Of a stretch of 64,000 bases of DNA, positions 1 to 12,110 are shown piece by piece. How positions within the stretch are numbered: position 1 is the first letter of the stretch; each line of letters begins with the position of its first letter. The notes under the pieces were generated by a model. That model saw only the letters and a list, made by a program, of their open reading frames with translations, did no database searches and was not told where the DNA came from. Origin of the DNA: Cylicocyclus nassatus (lineage: Eukaryota > Nematoda > Chromadorea > Rhabditida > Strongylidae); contig CATQJL010000112.1 of assembly GCA_958299035.1 (NCBI GenBank), positions 66,123,117 to 66,187,116 on the forward strand, given 5' to 3'. The translations under genes and the position numbers were made by a program.

Positions 1-293
1 CAAGCCATAGGGCTACAAAAAACTTTTGTTGGCAAAAGGTTTGCCCTATCTGGTGGTTATCAGGGCTCCTTCGAAAGTCTCATACAAAAATTTTGAAAAT
101 TAGCGAAAGTTGGACATGGTAAAAACGAATGGTTGCAATTTCCAGCGAATATCTCATCAATCTCTCATCGAAACACAATGAGAGTTCAGATACTGGAACT
201 GCATCGGACACATTTTGAAGTGTTTGCCTGTCTTTATTTTAGCGTGTTTGCCGATGGATTGAAGAAACTGACAAAACTTGCGCACCGACCTAA
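1..293. mobile_element. Mariner-type palindromic MITE, right part, cut by window edge
   Basis: The stretch ends in CCGACCTAA followed by TA-rich sequence, the same terminus as the other mariner-type MITEs nearby. It repeats the sequence at about 7500-7807 in direct orientation and the sequence at 3485-3780 in inverted orientation; all three share the segment around TTGCCGATGGATTGAA and the motif AAAGGTTTGCCCTAT. It is therefore one end of the same element family as the copy at 3485-7807. The other end lies before the window. No transposase is encoded. Confidence 0.7.
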
Positions 294-304
294 TATATTA
301 TATA

Positions 305-1225
305 TTAGGTTGGCTCGAAAATTCCTGCGTAATTCAAACAAAATTCAATAATTTTTCAATGACTAAACCTAAATTCACAACCTTATTCTCTAAAAATATT
401 AGAAGACTTGCGTTCCATGATGAATTTCTAAGCGCAAGATTCCATGAGCTAGCCCCCGAGAACGAAGCTCTCAAAAATGAGGCTTCAAAGTTTGCGATTT
501 TGAGTTTGGGCCCAGAAAATTGCAGAGGGTCGCTAGCTCGCCGAAAAAAATCTGTAAAAATTATTTAGACAGTAGAAGTCCATATCTTATTTTAGCAGGC
601 TCTGATCTCGCATGGAAATGCGAAAACAAAAAAGTCCTGAAATATTCATTTTGCGGAAAAAAAACCCTTATTATTGCAGTTTTTCTGCGAAAACACTTTT
701 TTACACTCCAGAGAACGTCGCAAGGTTCTAAATAGGGACTATGTCTTATTTTCGATTGCAAACTGTGTTTCTGTGGATAAATTACAGCGATAAGGGGATT
801 TACCCTGTAACACGACTTATTTACGATTGCAAACTGTGTTTTGGATAAATCACAGCGATAAGGGGATTTATCCTGTAACACGACAAATTCCATAAATTTT
901 TTGTTTTCGCATTTCCATGCGAGATCAGAGCCTGCTAAAATAAGGTATGGATTTCCACCGTCTAAGTAATTTTTAAGGATTTTTTTCGGCGAGCTAGCGA
1001 CCCTGCGCGATTTTCTGGGACCAAACTCAAAATCGCAAAATTTGAAGCCTCATCTTTGAGAGCTTCGTTCTCGGGGGCTTGCTCATGGAATCTTGCGCTT
1101 AGAAGTCCATCATGGAGCGCAAGCCTTCTAATATTTTTAGAGAACAAGACTGTGAATTTAGGTTTAATCATTGAAAAGTTATTGAATTTTTTTTGAATTA
1201 CGTAAAAACTTTCGAGCCAACCTAA
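305..1225. mobile_element. Mariner-type palindromic MITE A
   Basis: The element starts TTAGGTTGGCTCGAAA and ends with its inverted copy TTTCGAGCCAACCTAA, with TA-rich sequence outside both ends. The two arms are near-complete inverted copies over about 300 bp each; for example the block at 361-560 returns inverted at 970-1170. There is no transposase, so it is non-autonomous. TA targeting and the AGGTTGG terminus are known for mariner-family elements; the family assignment is inference. Short ORFs in each arm are mirror copies and not genes. Confidence 0.8.
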
Positions 1226-1229
1226 TATA

Positions 1230-2768
1230 TTAGGTTGGCACGAAAGTTCTGTCGCACCATTTTCAAAAATTCATAACTTCTAATTTTTCCAAAAGACTTG
1301 ACTGTTTTTCTTTTTATATGAAAGAATAAGTTATGCTCTTTATAAAGGCATCTTTGCCGCTTATTAATGGTCATCTGTTGCATAGATAGGAGCGATAGAA
1401 GAAAATCAGTCAAAATTCGAATCTTCTGTGTAAGGTCATAAAAAATCGTAAACTTGCAACAAAGATAGGAGCAGTCAGTATTGTAGGTTCTTTCACCAGC
1501 TCTTTCTAACATTCCAAAGTTCGCGCTGATTGAGCGTCTCTATAGAAAGTTATGATTTTCGTGCACGCAATACAAAAGGGTGAATTTGATTTATCAGGTT
1601 GTCTCATAATTAATGCACGTTTTTCTAACCTCTTTTTGAGAGAGCTGATTTTCAAAGAAAAAACATTGTTTTCGAAACCTCTTATAGAGTCAGAAAGCGC
1701 GTTCCTCTAGTTTTTAACATGTGCTTTCGTTTCCGCAAATCTTTGCTGAAGCCGAAGCTTCATGCCTTCGAAAACAAGTGATCAAATTATGAAATTCTTT
1801 CCCTTCACTCTCCTTGCTCTAAGTCTCCATGAAAAGTAGAAGGATTTTCTTCAGAAAGATATGCGTAATGATCGCGAAGCTTTGCGCTACAAGACGCTTG
1901 TTACTATGAGATTTTTGAAAAATTCCAAGTCGGGAAATCTTGTCTCAAACTTGGCTGGTAGCTGAAGCCCATCTAAGCCGCATAAAAATCTCAAGCGAAA
2001 AGCGACTGTATAAATTTTGCTATATTCACGTAGAGTAGACCTAATGCAACTGATGCTAGAAAAATGGCAGTATTTCATCGTCTTTTCGAAGAGAAAAATC
2101 CAAAAAATCCAAAAAAGGCAGTATTTTGTATCTTCCAAAATATTGAAAAAATGGGTACTTCCAGTATTTTTTTTGCAAAATTTTCAACAGAAATATGCGG
2201 TAAATTTCGAACTTCGCTCCATTCGCACAACCGGCTATCGGCTACATGATGAGCAAAGTTCGCGCGATTCTAGTACATTTAAGCGAAAGTTAAGCTCTCT
2301 CAAACTGTAGGTTTCTAAAGAAAATGTTTGGGAATTTTTTAGGCTATAAAATCTTTCTTAAAGTGGCTGCGATCCAACAAAAGCATGCCTTCTATAGTCA
2401 AAGGTTTGTTGTTTGCAGTGATTTTTACTGCGCTCAAAAAGATGATTTTGGAAAAGAGTTATCTTGATTAGAAGTTGAATTTCATGAAAAGTGCATTAAT
2501 TATGAGACAAACTAATATTTTGGCATTTTCAGAAAAATCGTAACTTTTCATAGAGATGCTTAGTCGGCGCAAATTTTGTACTGCTAGAAAGAGCTGGTGA
2601 AAGAATTAAAACACCGACTGCTCCGATTTTTGTTGCAAGTTTCCGATTTTTTATGACCTTACACAGAAAACTCGAATTTTGACTAATTTTCTTCTATTGC
2701 TCCTATCCATGCAACAGATTACCATTAGTAAGCAGCACAGATGTCACAGAACTTTCGTGCCAACCTAA
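1230..2768. mobile_element. Mariner-type MITE B carrying a nested MITE
   Basis: It begins TTAGGTTGGCACGAAAGTTC and ends GAACTTTCGTGCCAACCTAA. It abuts MITE A through a short TATA and MITE D through a single TA. Its arms at about 1230-1590 and 2520-2768 are inverted copies, sharing for example the GAAAGAGCTGGTGAAAGAA region and the stretch describing CTTCTATCGCTCCTATC. The middle is occupied by MITE C. Confidence 0.75.
1594..2515. mobile_element. TA-flanked MITE C, inserted in MITE B
   Basis: The terminal inverted repeats read TTGTCTCATAATTAATGCAC at the left end and the inverse, GTGCATTAATTATGAGACAA, near 2490-2511. TA lies just outside on both sides. No coding capacity is recognised. It interrupts MITE B, so it is the younger insertion. 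Confidence 0.7.
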
Positions 2769-2770
2769 TA

Positions 2771-3480
2771 TTAGGTTGTACCGAAAGTTCTGTGGTTGCA
2801 TTTTCAAAAATTTGTAACTTCGCGAGATTTCAACGGATTTGCTTGCTTGTATTTTTCTTAGAAAGATTAGGTCTTCCGCTTTCAATCGCTGTTTTGATGA
2901 GCATCTGTTTCACACTGAGTGCAGAGATAAAAATGGAAAACTAAGACCATGTAAACTTTGATGATTTTAAGTTAGGTCACCAAAAATCTGGAATGCTGCA
3001 GAAAAATCTTAAATCGTCAATACACATGTTTTTTGGCCTATTCTTTGCAATTGTGAAGAGTTTGTGTTGTTTGGACGTCTCTGTGAAAAGTTATGAATAT
3101 CGAGTTTATTATGGAAAACGCCAAAATTAATTAATTTGTCAATTTTCGCGAAAATCATAACTTTTCATAGAGACGTCCAAACAACACAAACTCTTCACAA
3201 TTGCAAAGAGTAGGCCAAAAAACATATGTACTGACGATTTCAGATTTTTCTGCAGCATTCCAGATTTTTGGTGACCTAACATAAAATGGTCAAAGTTTAC
3301 ATGGTCTTAGTTTTCCATTTTTATCTCTGCATTCAGTGTGAAACAGAAGCTCATCAAAAAAGCGATTGAAAGCGGAAGACCTAATCTTTCTAAGAAAAAT
3401 ACAAGCAAGCAAATCCGTTGAAATCTCGCGAAGTTACAAATTTTTAAAAATGCAACCACAGAACTTTCGGTACAACCTAA
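2771..3480. mobile_element. Mariner-type palindromic MITE D (almost a complete hairpin)
   Basis: It starts TTAGGTTGTACCGAAAGTTC and ends with the inverse. The arms are inverted copies over nearly the whole 710 bp; the turn lies near 3125, at a short AATTAATTAATT-like stretch. It shares one TA with MITE B on the left and a TATA with MITE E on the right. Confidence 0.85.
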
Positions 3481-3975
3481 TATATTAGGTTGATGCAAAA
3501 GTTTTGTCCGTTCTTTCAATCCATCGGCAAACACGCTAGAATGAAGATAAACATAGCTCAAAATGCATCCGATGCAGAATTTCTTCCTCTTTCCAGATGT
3601 TGAATTCACGTTGTGTTTCGTTGAGAAAATGACGGGATATTTGCCGGAAATTACAACCACTCATTTTTACCATCTCCAACTTTCGTTAATTTTCAGAATT
3701 TCTGTATGAGACTTTGTAAGAAGCCACAATAGCCAGCAGATAGGGCAAACCTTTTGCCAACAGAAGCAATTTTTTTCTTTTTTTAGCTGCTTTTTCGAAC
3801 TTTTGTTAAATAATTTTCTAAAAGTCTTGTGTCATGGAAAAAACGCATAATCTGTTATTGCACCAAACACTGCAAAACCTACAGAATACTGTGGTTTCAA
3901 CACTCGATTATTATTACCGCTACCATTACACAGTAAATGAGCGATTACTTACTTAGATACTTAGATGGCCCGGCT

Positions 3976-4206
3976 TCACGTGACCTGTAGGCCCCAGCTC
4001 AGAAGTTTCCATTTCTCCCTGTCCCTCGCTTCTGACATCCACGATCTTCTTGGCTGCGTCCACGAGTTACAGGTGCAAAAATCGTATCCAGCTGATTTCT
4101 CAGCTGGTCCATCCGTTCCACGAACACGTCTGCCTATCTCGTTGGTGGTCTTCCTCGGGGACGTTTTGCTTCGCGAGGAATCCACTCCGATGTTCTTAAT
4201 GTCCAT
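3976..4206 (-). pseudogene. C-terminal end of the RTE ORF, out of frame
   Basis: This reading frame holds the arginine-rich tail typical of nematode RTE proteins, with SWMSEARDREKW near its end, matching the 'wired' C-terminal region after the reverse transcriptase. It lies in a different frame from the preceding segment (4221-4637), so an indel separates them near 4210. It ends at about 3976, close to the 3' tail of the element. Confidence 0.65.
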
Positions 4207-4220
4207 CTGTCATCTGTTCT

Positions 4221-5843
4221 TCACATGATGTGACCGTCCCATCGATGCTTCGCTTTCGCAACGTAATCCGCTGGGTCACGAAGACGGGACATTCTCCTCA
4301 TATCCGTACTGCGAAGTCCGACGAGAAGTTGCTTGTGTCGGGTCATCTTCAGAAGACTACGCTCTAGCGCTCTGTGGGTGGTCCTTAAAGCTTTCGAAGT
4401 GGCGACGGTGTCAGCCCAAGTCTCAGCTGCCGGGAGAACGGTTGAGTCGAACAGGTGGGCACGAAGCTCCGGGTCCGTCAGTTGGTCGGTGGCTTCCTTC
4501 AGAGGCCCGAAGGCGGCCCAGGCTGCTCTTCTTCTCCTGTTAAGTTCTTCCCTCAAGTCGTTCTCCATGTTCATCAAACGTCCGAGATACACGTAAGAAG
4601 ACGTCTCCGTGATAGGGGTGCCTTTCCATTTCTGCATCTTCGCAAAGGGCGTTTCTCATAAACTGAGTCTTCTTTCGATTTATTCGCAGTCCGATTTTCC
4701 TCCCATTTTCGTTCAGTCCCTTCAGCATCGTCTCTGCTTCGGTGATACTGCTCGAGAAGAGAACGATGTCGTCCGCAAAACGAAGGTTGAACAGGAATCT
4801 CCCATCAACTCGTATGCCTCTCTCGTCCCAGTCCAGTGACTTCATCACCCACTGCAAGGCCGCGATGAACAGCTTCGGCGAAATGTGTCGCCTTGTCAAA
4901 CCCCCTTCCCAATTGGGATGGTCAGGGGGCTATGGAATAGCTGCATCGTCGTTGTACAGTCCTTGTAACAGTCGGCTAACGTCCTCACGTAAGCTGGGTC
5001 CACTCCTTGATCGACTAGCGCAGACAGGATGGCGTTGGTTTCGACGCTGTCAAAGGCTTTCTCGTAGTCGACAAAGGTTAGGACGAGAGGCAGTCGGTAT
5101 TCCCGGCAGACTTCTATGACCCTCGAAACCGTCTGGATGTGGTCCATGCAGCTGAATCCTTTGCGAAATCCAGCTTGTTCTTGGGGTTGGGCTTCATCCA
5201 GTGTCCTAGATATGCGAGCGAGGATAATCTTCGTGAAAAGCTTGTACAGCACACTCAGCAGGCATATTGGACGGTAGTTCCGAAGATCTTCCCGTTCACC
5301 CTTCTTGAAAAGAAGGACGGTTCATGATGTTCTTCACTGGTCGGGAATCCTTTCCTTCTGAAGGTAAGTTGTTAGGTGCGACGCGAGGATCTCGTGTAGA
5401 CGTTGTCCTCCAGCTCACAGAAATTCGACGAAAAAATGATCTGGTCCTGGAGCCGTGGACGTCTTCATGGTCTGAATCGCTGTGCGCACTTCAGCAGGTA
5501 GAATTCGTGGTGGTACTTCTCCAGTGGGAAGAACGGGCATCGGCACGGGTGTTGATGAGCGGAAGAGGTTGGTATAGAAGTTCTTCGCGATAGATTCCAT
5601 CTTGTATCGGGAAGAAGTCGGAGTCCCGTCTTCGTTCAATAGTGCAGCCAGCGGTACGCGATATTCACAGAGGTCCTTTCGGCACTTCTTGAGACTTCGT
5701 CTTCCTTCGGCTGCTTCCAGTATCTTGGCTTGCCTGTATTTCCTGAGATCCTCCTGCAAAGCTGTTCTGCAACTGGTGTTGGCTATCAGTCGCTGGAGAT
5801 GGGTTGCATTCGGATCCTGCCTCAGTCTTCTTCTTTCAAGCAT
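4221..5843 (-). pseudogene. Reverse transcriptase region of the RTE element, frameshifted
   Basis: Successive minus-strand frames at 5843-5415, 5252-4896, 4899-4540 and 4637-4221 form one reverse transcriptase. Visible motifs are APGPDH (start of the palm), QAGFRKGFSCMDHI, VDYEKAFDSVE (first catalytic aspartate), ISPKLF, and FADDIVLF at about 4762-4779 (the catalytic aspartate pair). The conserved RQGD position reads stop-QGD here, and a one-base loss follows directly. At least four frame changes fall within the domain. In an active element this enzyme performs target-primed reverse transcription. Confidence 0.9.
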
Positions 5844-6059
5844 TTCCTTGGTGGTCTTCGAAATGCGTTCAACATTCTTCTCGGAAGTAACTGAGGCGCA
5901 CTCTCCGAGGCTCGCAATCCTTTCAGAAGCCGGTCGTAGTCGTACGTTGGGTCCTCCTCGATGGGCCAGTCACAACTTGATATGAGCTCCTCCAGCCTGT
6001 TACCGTCATAAACGACATTCTTCCTTCTTGCGGTACTGTGACAGACTTTCTTTTCTAGA

Positions 6060-6843
6060 CTGCAACTGAATCCTATCTTCGCTCGAAGGAGGCGGTGATC
6101 GGAGCCACTGCAGAAGGAACTACTGAGATATCGAGCAAGCTCCACCTTCGGTTGGTGAGAATGTGGTCGATCTCCGCGTGGGTCGTTCCGTTGGGCGATT
6201 CCCATGTCCACCGGCGATGTTCTTTCTTCATAAAGATGGAATTTCGGAAAAGTCGTGCGGCGGAGAGAAGCCCAACAAGACGGTTGCCGTTTTCGTTCCG
6301 GAGCCCATATCCAAACTTCCCGATCCTATATTCCTTTTCCAGTGGCATCCCGATTTTCGCGTTGAAGTCGCCCACAACAAACTTATAAAAGGACTTCTCG
6401 TTGCGGACGACCTCCTCCACATCTTCGTAGAAAGCATCTAGTTCTGATTCGTCAGCTGCTGATGTTGGAGAATAGCAGTTGATGATGCTGATGGTCTTCT
6501 GATGTGGAGGTCGTAGTCGTAGGATGCCTAGTCGAGGTGATAGGATCTCGTGCGAATCGACAAGATGGACGATAGATGGGTGGACGACAAAGCCGACGCC
6601 TGCCAGGTTTTGTGATGGAATCTTTTCAACACGTATGATGAGGGTCCCATCACTCATCCGTCGCACGTCCTTCTTCCTGGACTTCGTTTCCTGCAGAGCG
6701 ATGATGTGGTAGTTGATGTGCTCTGCAGCGTCGAGAAGAGCGTGGAGGTCGGCGTTTGTGGAGACTGTCCTGGCGTTGTAGGTGCAGAGCATGAGGCAGT
6801 CTCCATGGCGTGTCGTCCGGGCAGACGTGTCGTTTTTGTCCAA
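6060..6843 (-). pseudogene. Apurinic-type endonuclease region of the RTE element
   Basis: The 6843-6073 frame starts with a leader and then CTYNARTV, followed by ALQETKS (metal-binding glutamate), GDFNAKIG (catalytic D and N) and AEIDHIL. The closing SDH motif (GSDHRLL) falls in another frame near 6105, so an indel splits the domain. The order N, E, D-x-N, SDH is that of the exonuclease-endonuclease-phosphatase family used by LINEs to nick target DNA. An N-terminal extension lies upstream in a different frame, to about 7004. Confidence 0.9.
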
Positions 6844-7818
6844 TCCGAAAGGCGCCCTGAGTACCCTGACATCGTTCTTGCTACCACCCGGCGCCGTAGG
6901 CGGGATCCGATGTACAGGGTTTTTTCTAAATCTTCTTGCTGTCTGAATAATAAAATTTGTTCCCCTACAAGAGGTGGCTTACTAGGCCTACTCTTGATTT
7001 CCACGGGGCGATCGCTGACCCCGGGTTTGGAGCGGGGAGTGACCGCCTAGCGACCAGAAGAAGCCAGACGGCGGAGGATCTGGCGTGGCCAGTTCTTAGC
7101 TAGGCATCCGGCCGAAACCGGAAACGTCGAACTCCTTCACAGCTTGGGAGGCCCTACCAGAGTATACACTCGGCTGTGCATCGCAGTTCGACACCCAGTG
7201 TCACCCCCACGCCACGATGAGGCGACCGACCATTGTGGGAGTGAGCGATTTTCGCTTTAAATTATGAAGATTTTGAAAAATAGGTTACGTCAGCGCGCAC
7301 TCCTGAAATTGATAAATACTGCAATTTTCCCTCACAAATTTCGTTTTTCCCGGCAAAGAAAACATGTATTAGAAGGAGGAGAAAAAGTTACATCGAATGG
7401 TAACTGAAGTGTTTAACATTTTATGTTTTACGAAGTTAAAATAGGCTGAATGTAAAATTGGGTCACTTCAAAAAATAAATCGTAGAAATTCTGGAAGACA
7501 AGCCATAGAGCTACAAAAAATTGCTTTTGTTGACAAAAGGTTTGCCCTATTTGCTGGTTATTAGGGCTCCTCCGAAAGTCTCATATAAAAATTTTGAAAA
7601 TTAGCGAAATTTGGACATGGTAAAGACGAGTTGTTGTAATTTCCAGCAAGTATCTCGTCACTCTCGCAACGAAACACAACGGGAATTTAGCAGCTGGAAA
7701 GAGGAAGAAATTCTGCATCGGATACACTTTGAAATGTTTGTTTATCTTCATTCTAGCGTGTTTGCCGATGGATTGAAAGAACGGACAAAACTTTTGCACC
7801 AACCTAATATATATATAT

Positions 7819-8205
7819 CAGTGGCGTACTCAGGATTTCGGCTCGGGGGGGGGGGGGTAACAAAATTTTTTTTCTAATGAAGGTGCGTGGCGTTAGCCAC
7901 GCATTCCGAAAAAATTTTTGGGGTGCTTCTCAAAATTTTTGCGGGTACCCAACGCGTGGCGTCAGCCACGCCCCCGAAAAAATTTTTTTACAAGGCTAAT
8001 TTGTATTTTTAAAAACTTTATGAATTATTTCAATTATTTACAAGTAAAGACAAGTTCTTTGCACATTTTTATGTTTTTAAGAATTATTTCAATTATTTAC
8101 AAGTAAAGACAAGTCCTTTGCACATTTTTATAACACATATAAGTAACTTTCAAAAATTTCGCGACCCCCATTCTCGGGGGGGGGGGGGGCCTCGGTACGC
8201 CACTG
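7819..8205. mobile_element. hAT-type MITE, copy 1
   Basis: The element starts CAGTGGCGTACTCAGGATT and ends GGTACGCCACTG. It is flanked by ATATATAT on both sides, compatible with an 8-bp target duplication but inside a TA run. It has G-rich tracts just inside each end and GCGTGGCGT..GCCACGC inverted segments. Other copies with clear 8-bp duplications (12769, 24751, 41320) place the family in hAT. Confidence 0.8.
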
Positions 8206-8220
8206 ATATATATATATATA

Positions 8221-8901
8221 CAGGGTGTCCCAGAATAATGTGCACACTGTTTGATTTTGAATAACTCTCCTATTATGAGGTCTTTCGGGAAGCGGTAAGC
8301 ACTATTTTGTAGAGCTGGCTTCAACTTAGATTTTCCGTATAGAGCGAATCACCGAGAACTCTTCACTACTTTAGGATTACGGCAGAAACTTGGAACATGT
8401 GTTGTCACTGTGGAAAAAACTGGCGTTTCAAAAATTTTCAAAAAGACGTGAAAACTTGTGTAATAGGCCTTTTAGGGACGCTGAGTTCAATACTCATCTA
8501 TTCTCGAGATTGCGAAGCTTTCTAAACGGTGTAACTGCACCTTTTAGGAACATTGAGAAAATGGTCGCTACTGCTTACCCTCGCATAACTCTGCAATGAA
8601 GCATCATAATAAGTGGGGAACTTTACAGTTATAATCAGCAACTCAATTCAGCATAGTGTAAAAGTTTTCAGGCTGTTTTTATTCCTTTCTGAGGCAAAAT
8701 ATGGCCTTTCATGGCCCAAAACCGTCTTTAAAGTTTCTACCCTAATCCTACAGTAACGAAGAGCGTTCGGTGATTTTCTCTACACTGCAAATCTAAATCG
8801 AAGCCAGCTCTAAAAAATGGCGCTTACAGCTTCTCGAAAGACCTCATAATAAGAAAGTTATTCAAAATCAAACAGTGTGCACATTATTTTGGGACACTCT
8901 G
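8221..8901. mobile_element. TA-flanked palindromic MITE (CAGGGTGTCCCA ends)
   Basis: It starts CAGGGTGTCCCAGAATAATG and ends with an inverted version, TTATTTTGGGACACTCTG, with TATA on each side. The inverted arms are about 150 bp (8221-8375 and 8750-8901), including the shared CAAACAGTGTGCACATTAT. Such ends are typical of Tc1/mariner-derived elements. No transposase. Confidence 0.8.
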
Positions 8902-8910
8902 TATATCATT

Positions 8911-9585
8911 ACTTGTAATAACGGGCTAAGGATGTTTACGTGACTTTGTCTGTGAGTGTGTCTGTTACGAAATTCGTAGAACATGTTCCAGCCAACCTCC
9001 TGGGCTCAAATTTTGCAAGGCGCATGGTACCCGCATGAAAGTTTAACATGCAAAAGCACGAGCAGATTCGTTGGGTGCATCCTTTAGAAAGTGCGCGTCA
9101 AACGGATTCACTTTGCATTTAGGCGGCAAGAATACGTCCGTAAATCAACTTTTTGCAGAGTCGCGGATGTTTATGCCAAGTAAATGTGCAGCCATGAACT
9201 AAGGCCTAAAAAAGTGATCAAAAGCCCATTACTTTACAAAAACAGCGCCAAAATGTATCGTTTGCGTAAATGGTCAATTTGCCAAGGTTGTACCAGAGCA
9301 TTTGACGAGATTTTTGCACAAAGATGTAGCTCACAATGACTGCTCTTCTTATTGCAATGTCAAGACCGTGGGAAAATCAAAAACTTATAGAAATTTGCGT
9401 TTGTTTTCGTGCAAAAAGTCTCATCCACGCGAAGTCACCGATTTAACATAAAAAAGCTTTAAGAAGTAGTTGTTTACATTTTGTTCGTGATAATCGATTG
9501 CTCGGTGAGTTCCAATGCCATCATTATGCGAGAATGAGTAGGGCCTAGAAAGTAGAGCCAGTGCGAGCCTCTGCGAAGCAGAGGT
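8911..9585 (+). mobile_element. Hairpin-ended interspersed repeat, copy 1
   Basis: The element starts with TAATAACGGGCTAAGGA, then a short GT-rich stretch, CTGTTACGAAATTCGTAGA, and ends GCCAGTGCGAGCCTCTGCG plus the returning arm AAGCAGAGG. Three further copies are present (9729-10146, 28582-29292 inverted, 63465 to the window end). There is no terminal inverted repeat and no ORF. A 3' hairpin without TIRs recalls non-autonomous Helitrons, but I cannot show TC and CTRR ends, so the class is open. Confidence 0.65.
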
Positions 9586-9602
9586 GATATATATATATAT
9601 AT

Positions 9603-10146
<544 letters not shown>

Positions 10147-11660
10147 GAGTTGACGCTGTCTTCCATAAAAGGAAACGCGGTTATTCCTACTCACTGTAGA
10201 GAGAAAGAAGGCAACATTGGTAAACAAAAGAAACAGAAAAATAGCTATCTCGTAGCCGAAAGTTCTTTGTCTAGAACGTTGGAGAAAATGTATTTGTAAT
10301 GCGCTTAGCAAAGGCAGAAAGCAGCCTTAGTCAGATTTGCCGCCAAAAAAACCCATTGATGCCACCCACATTCTGGGCGCAGGTGAGTGCGCAACCAACT
10401 TCGAACATTATTTGCAGTGCTTATGCGTGCTGAAGCAATGTTTTCTGAAGTTTAAATGCAGTTGATAATATGACACCGAATCTGGTTGTAAGTACACAAT
10501 ATGACTCCAAACCAAATATAATCATGTAAAAAGTCTTAGAAACTTGAATGTCGTAATATCAGTTTTAGAATTTGATGGTAAGACCACCACCAAACTGGCT
10601 GACTGGCCACCACCCGGTTGATAAACTGGCTTGGTTCAGACTAAATCGCGGAGAGCTTATGTAAGTTTTGGACCTTTCGGGCTTGGAGACAATTTGGAAG
10701 CTCGAAAATCTATCATTTAGCGAAGAGAACGAACCAGACTATTGCCTACCATCGTTTTTTGGGGCCATGAATAAATCAAAGTTCAGTAGATATTGTACTT
10801 AAATTCACGATGAGGAGAGCGTTTAGAGATGCTTTAGATGAGACAAGGCTTTGAGCCATGAATAAAAGATCTATAGATATCTCATTCAAATTTCGATTGA
10901 AAGAGCGTTTAGAGATGCTTGAGATGATGAAAGGCTTTCACTTTCTATGTTATCTCTCTTTTTATGACACATTGCAAAGCTGCAGAGAGATTGCCCTTGC
11001 CATAAATGTCTTTTGATTCTGATCAGCTAAGCTTTATCTCAAATTTCTCTTTGCTGAAACTCTTGTCACTGGACACATCCCTGCAGAACATATTCATGTT
11101 TTAATCGTATTTCATTTCTGCACCTTGTCCATCTCATAATCCGAGGGGATTTTAGATAGATTTGAAATAACATGGGGGACTTTGTTTTTAAAAGTGCCCG
11201 ATGCCAATACGGGCAGGGTCCTGCTTTATACCTCCGCAAAAAAGATGAGCAGAAGTGTTCATGGAGCGACAAATGCATGATGCGGCGAATTCAACTTGCC
11301 ACGATTTTACTAACGATTTCGGAAGGCCGGCTAAGAAAAATCATAGACAGTTTGTAGACGTAAAATGAAGGGAGAGAAAACAAACAAGATCTTTAAATGC
11401 GTGCACACTTGAATGAGATAATTTACAAAGCATTTTCTCTAAAAGGTACTTTATTTTTAAGCGTACAGACAGAGCACTCTTTCTGCATTAAGTGCGACAA
11501 GTCAAGGCGCTTCGCTGCGCATGTGCCTTGCGAAGCAGTCGGCAGTCGCTTTGTCCCACATTGCTCTCATCACCGCTCGCCGCAAAAAGAGGTTCTTCAA
11601 GGGTACCTTGGCGTGTTCGTAAGCAACTAAGATGCGGCGTACATTTAAAAATGGGACAAC
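10147..11660. other. No gene recognised
   Basis: No coding exon or known element could be supported. A partly tandem pair around 10808-10930 repeats GAGCGTTTAGAGATGCTT. From about 11480 short inverted segments with TCGCTGCGCATGTGCC-like sequence match DNA near 12050. Confidence 0.5.
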
Positions 11661-11667
11661 ATTTTCA

Positions 11668-11710
11668 TGCTTCATTTCACATCTTTTCCGCAAAGATGTG
11701 AAATGAAGCA
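11668..11710. repeat. Perfect 19-bp inverted repeat with 5-nt loop
   Basis: TGCTTCATTTCACATCTTT at 11668-11686 is followed by the loop TCCGC and then its exact inverse at 11692-11710. No poly-T run or gene neighbour suggests a terminator; it is probably the tip of a repeat arm. Confidence 0.85.
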
Positions 11711-12110
11711 TTGTGTGCTGCATCCACTGTCTTCGCAGAATTTGAAAGAATGTGAAAAGCTTAAAGGTTACAACATGCGGCAGATTGAGTAGTGGTGGAT
11801 ATGAAATTCCAGTCGAAGCAGGTAAAGCTTACGAGGAAGAACTCCTTGAGTTTTTGTCTCACAAGAATGCAATGCTTTGTTCTCTCCCACCATGCAAACC
11901 GTGAAATTGTGGCGACGTCCGTTATAGACCGGAACAAACTGTAAAAGTGAAAACATTAACAAAACATGATGTGTATTAAGAGCGGATTGATACCCTACTT
12001 TCAGGTGTATAAGCCGCACTTTTTTTGTTCTAAACGCGAGCAGACCCAGGCGTGCCGCCGCGCATATGTCTCGCGAAGCGGTCGCCTTATCGCGTACTGC
12101 TCTCACTTAA

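Larger units (their letters stand above)
3947..7241 (-). mobile_element. RTE-type non-LTR retrotransposon, apparently full length
   Basis: A 3.3-kb LINE on the minus strand flanked by the 9-bp target duplication TGAGCGATT (3938-3946 and 7242-7250). It has a short 5' leader (about 7000-7241), one ORF region with an N-terminal apurinic-type endonuclease and a reverse transcriptase, and a 3' end in a simple TAAGTA-like tail (3947-3965), which is usual for the RTE clade. The ORF is broken by several frame changes, so this copy is not intact. The target duplication and complete ends indicate a fairly recent insertion into MITE E. Confidence 0.9.
3485..7807. mobile_element. Mariner-type MITE E, split by a LINE insertion
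   Basis: The left part (3485-3946) starts TTAGGTTGATGCAAAAGTTT. The right part (7242-7807) ends with the inverse, AAACTTTTGCACCAACCTAA. Both carry the segment around TTCAATCCATCGGCAAACAC in opposite orientation. Without the LINE the element is about 1 kb, in line with its neighbours. It ends at 7807 in a TA-rich run that also received a hAT MITE. Confidence 0.75.
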
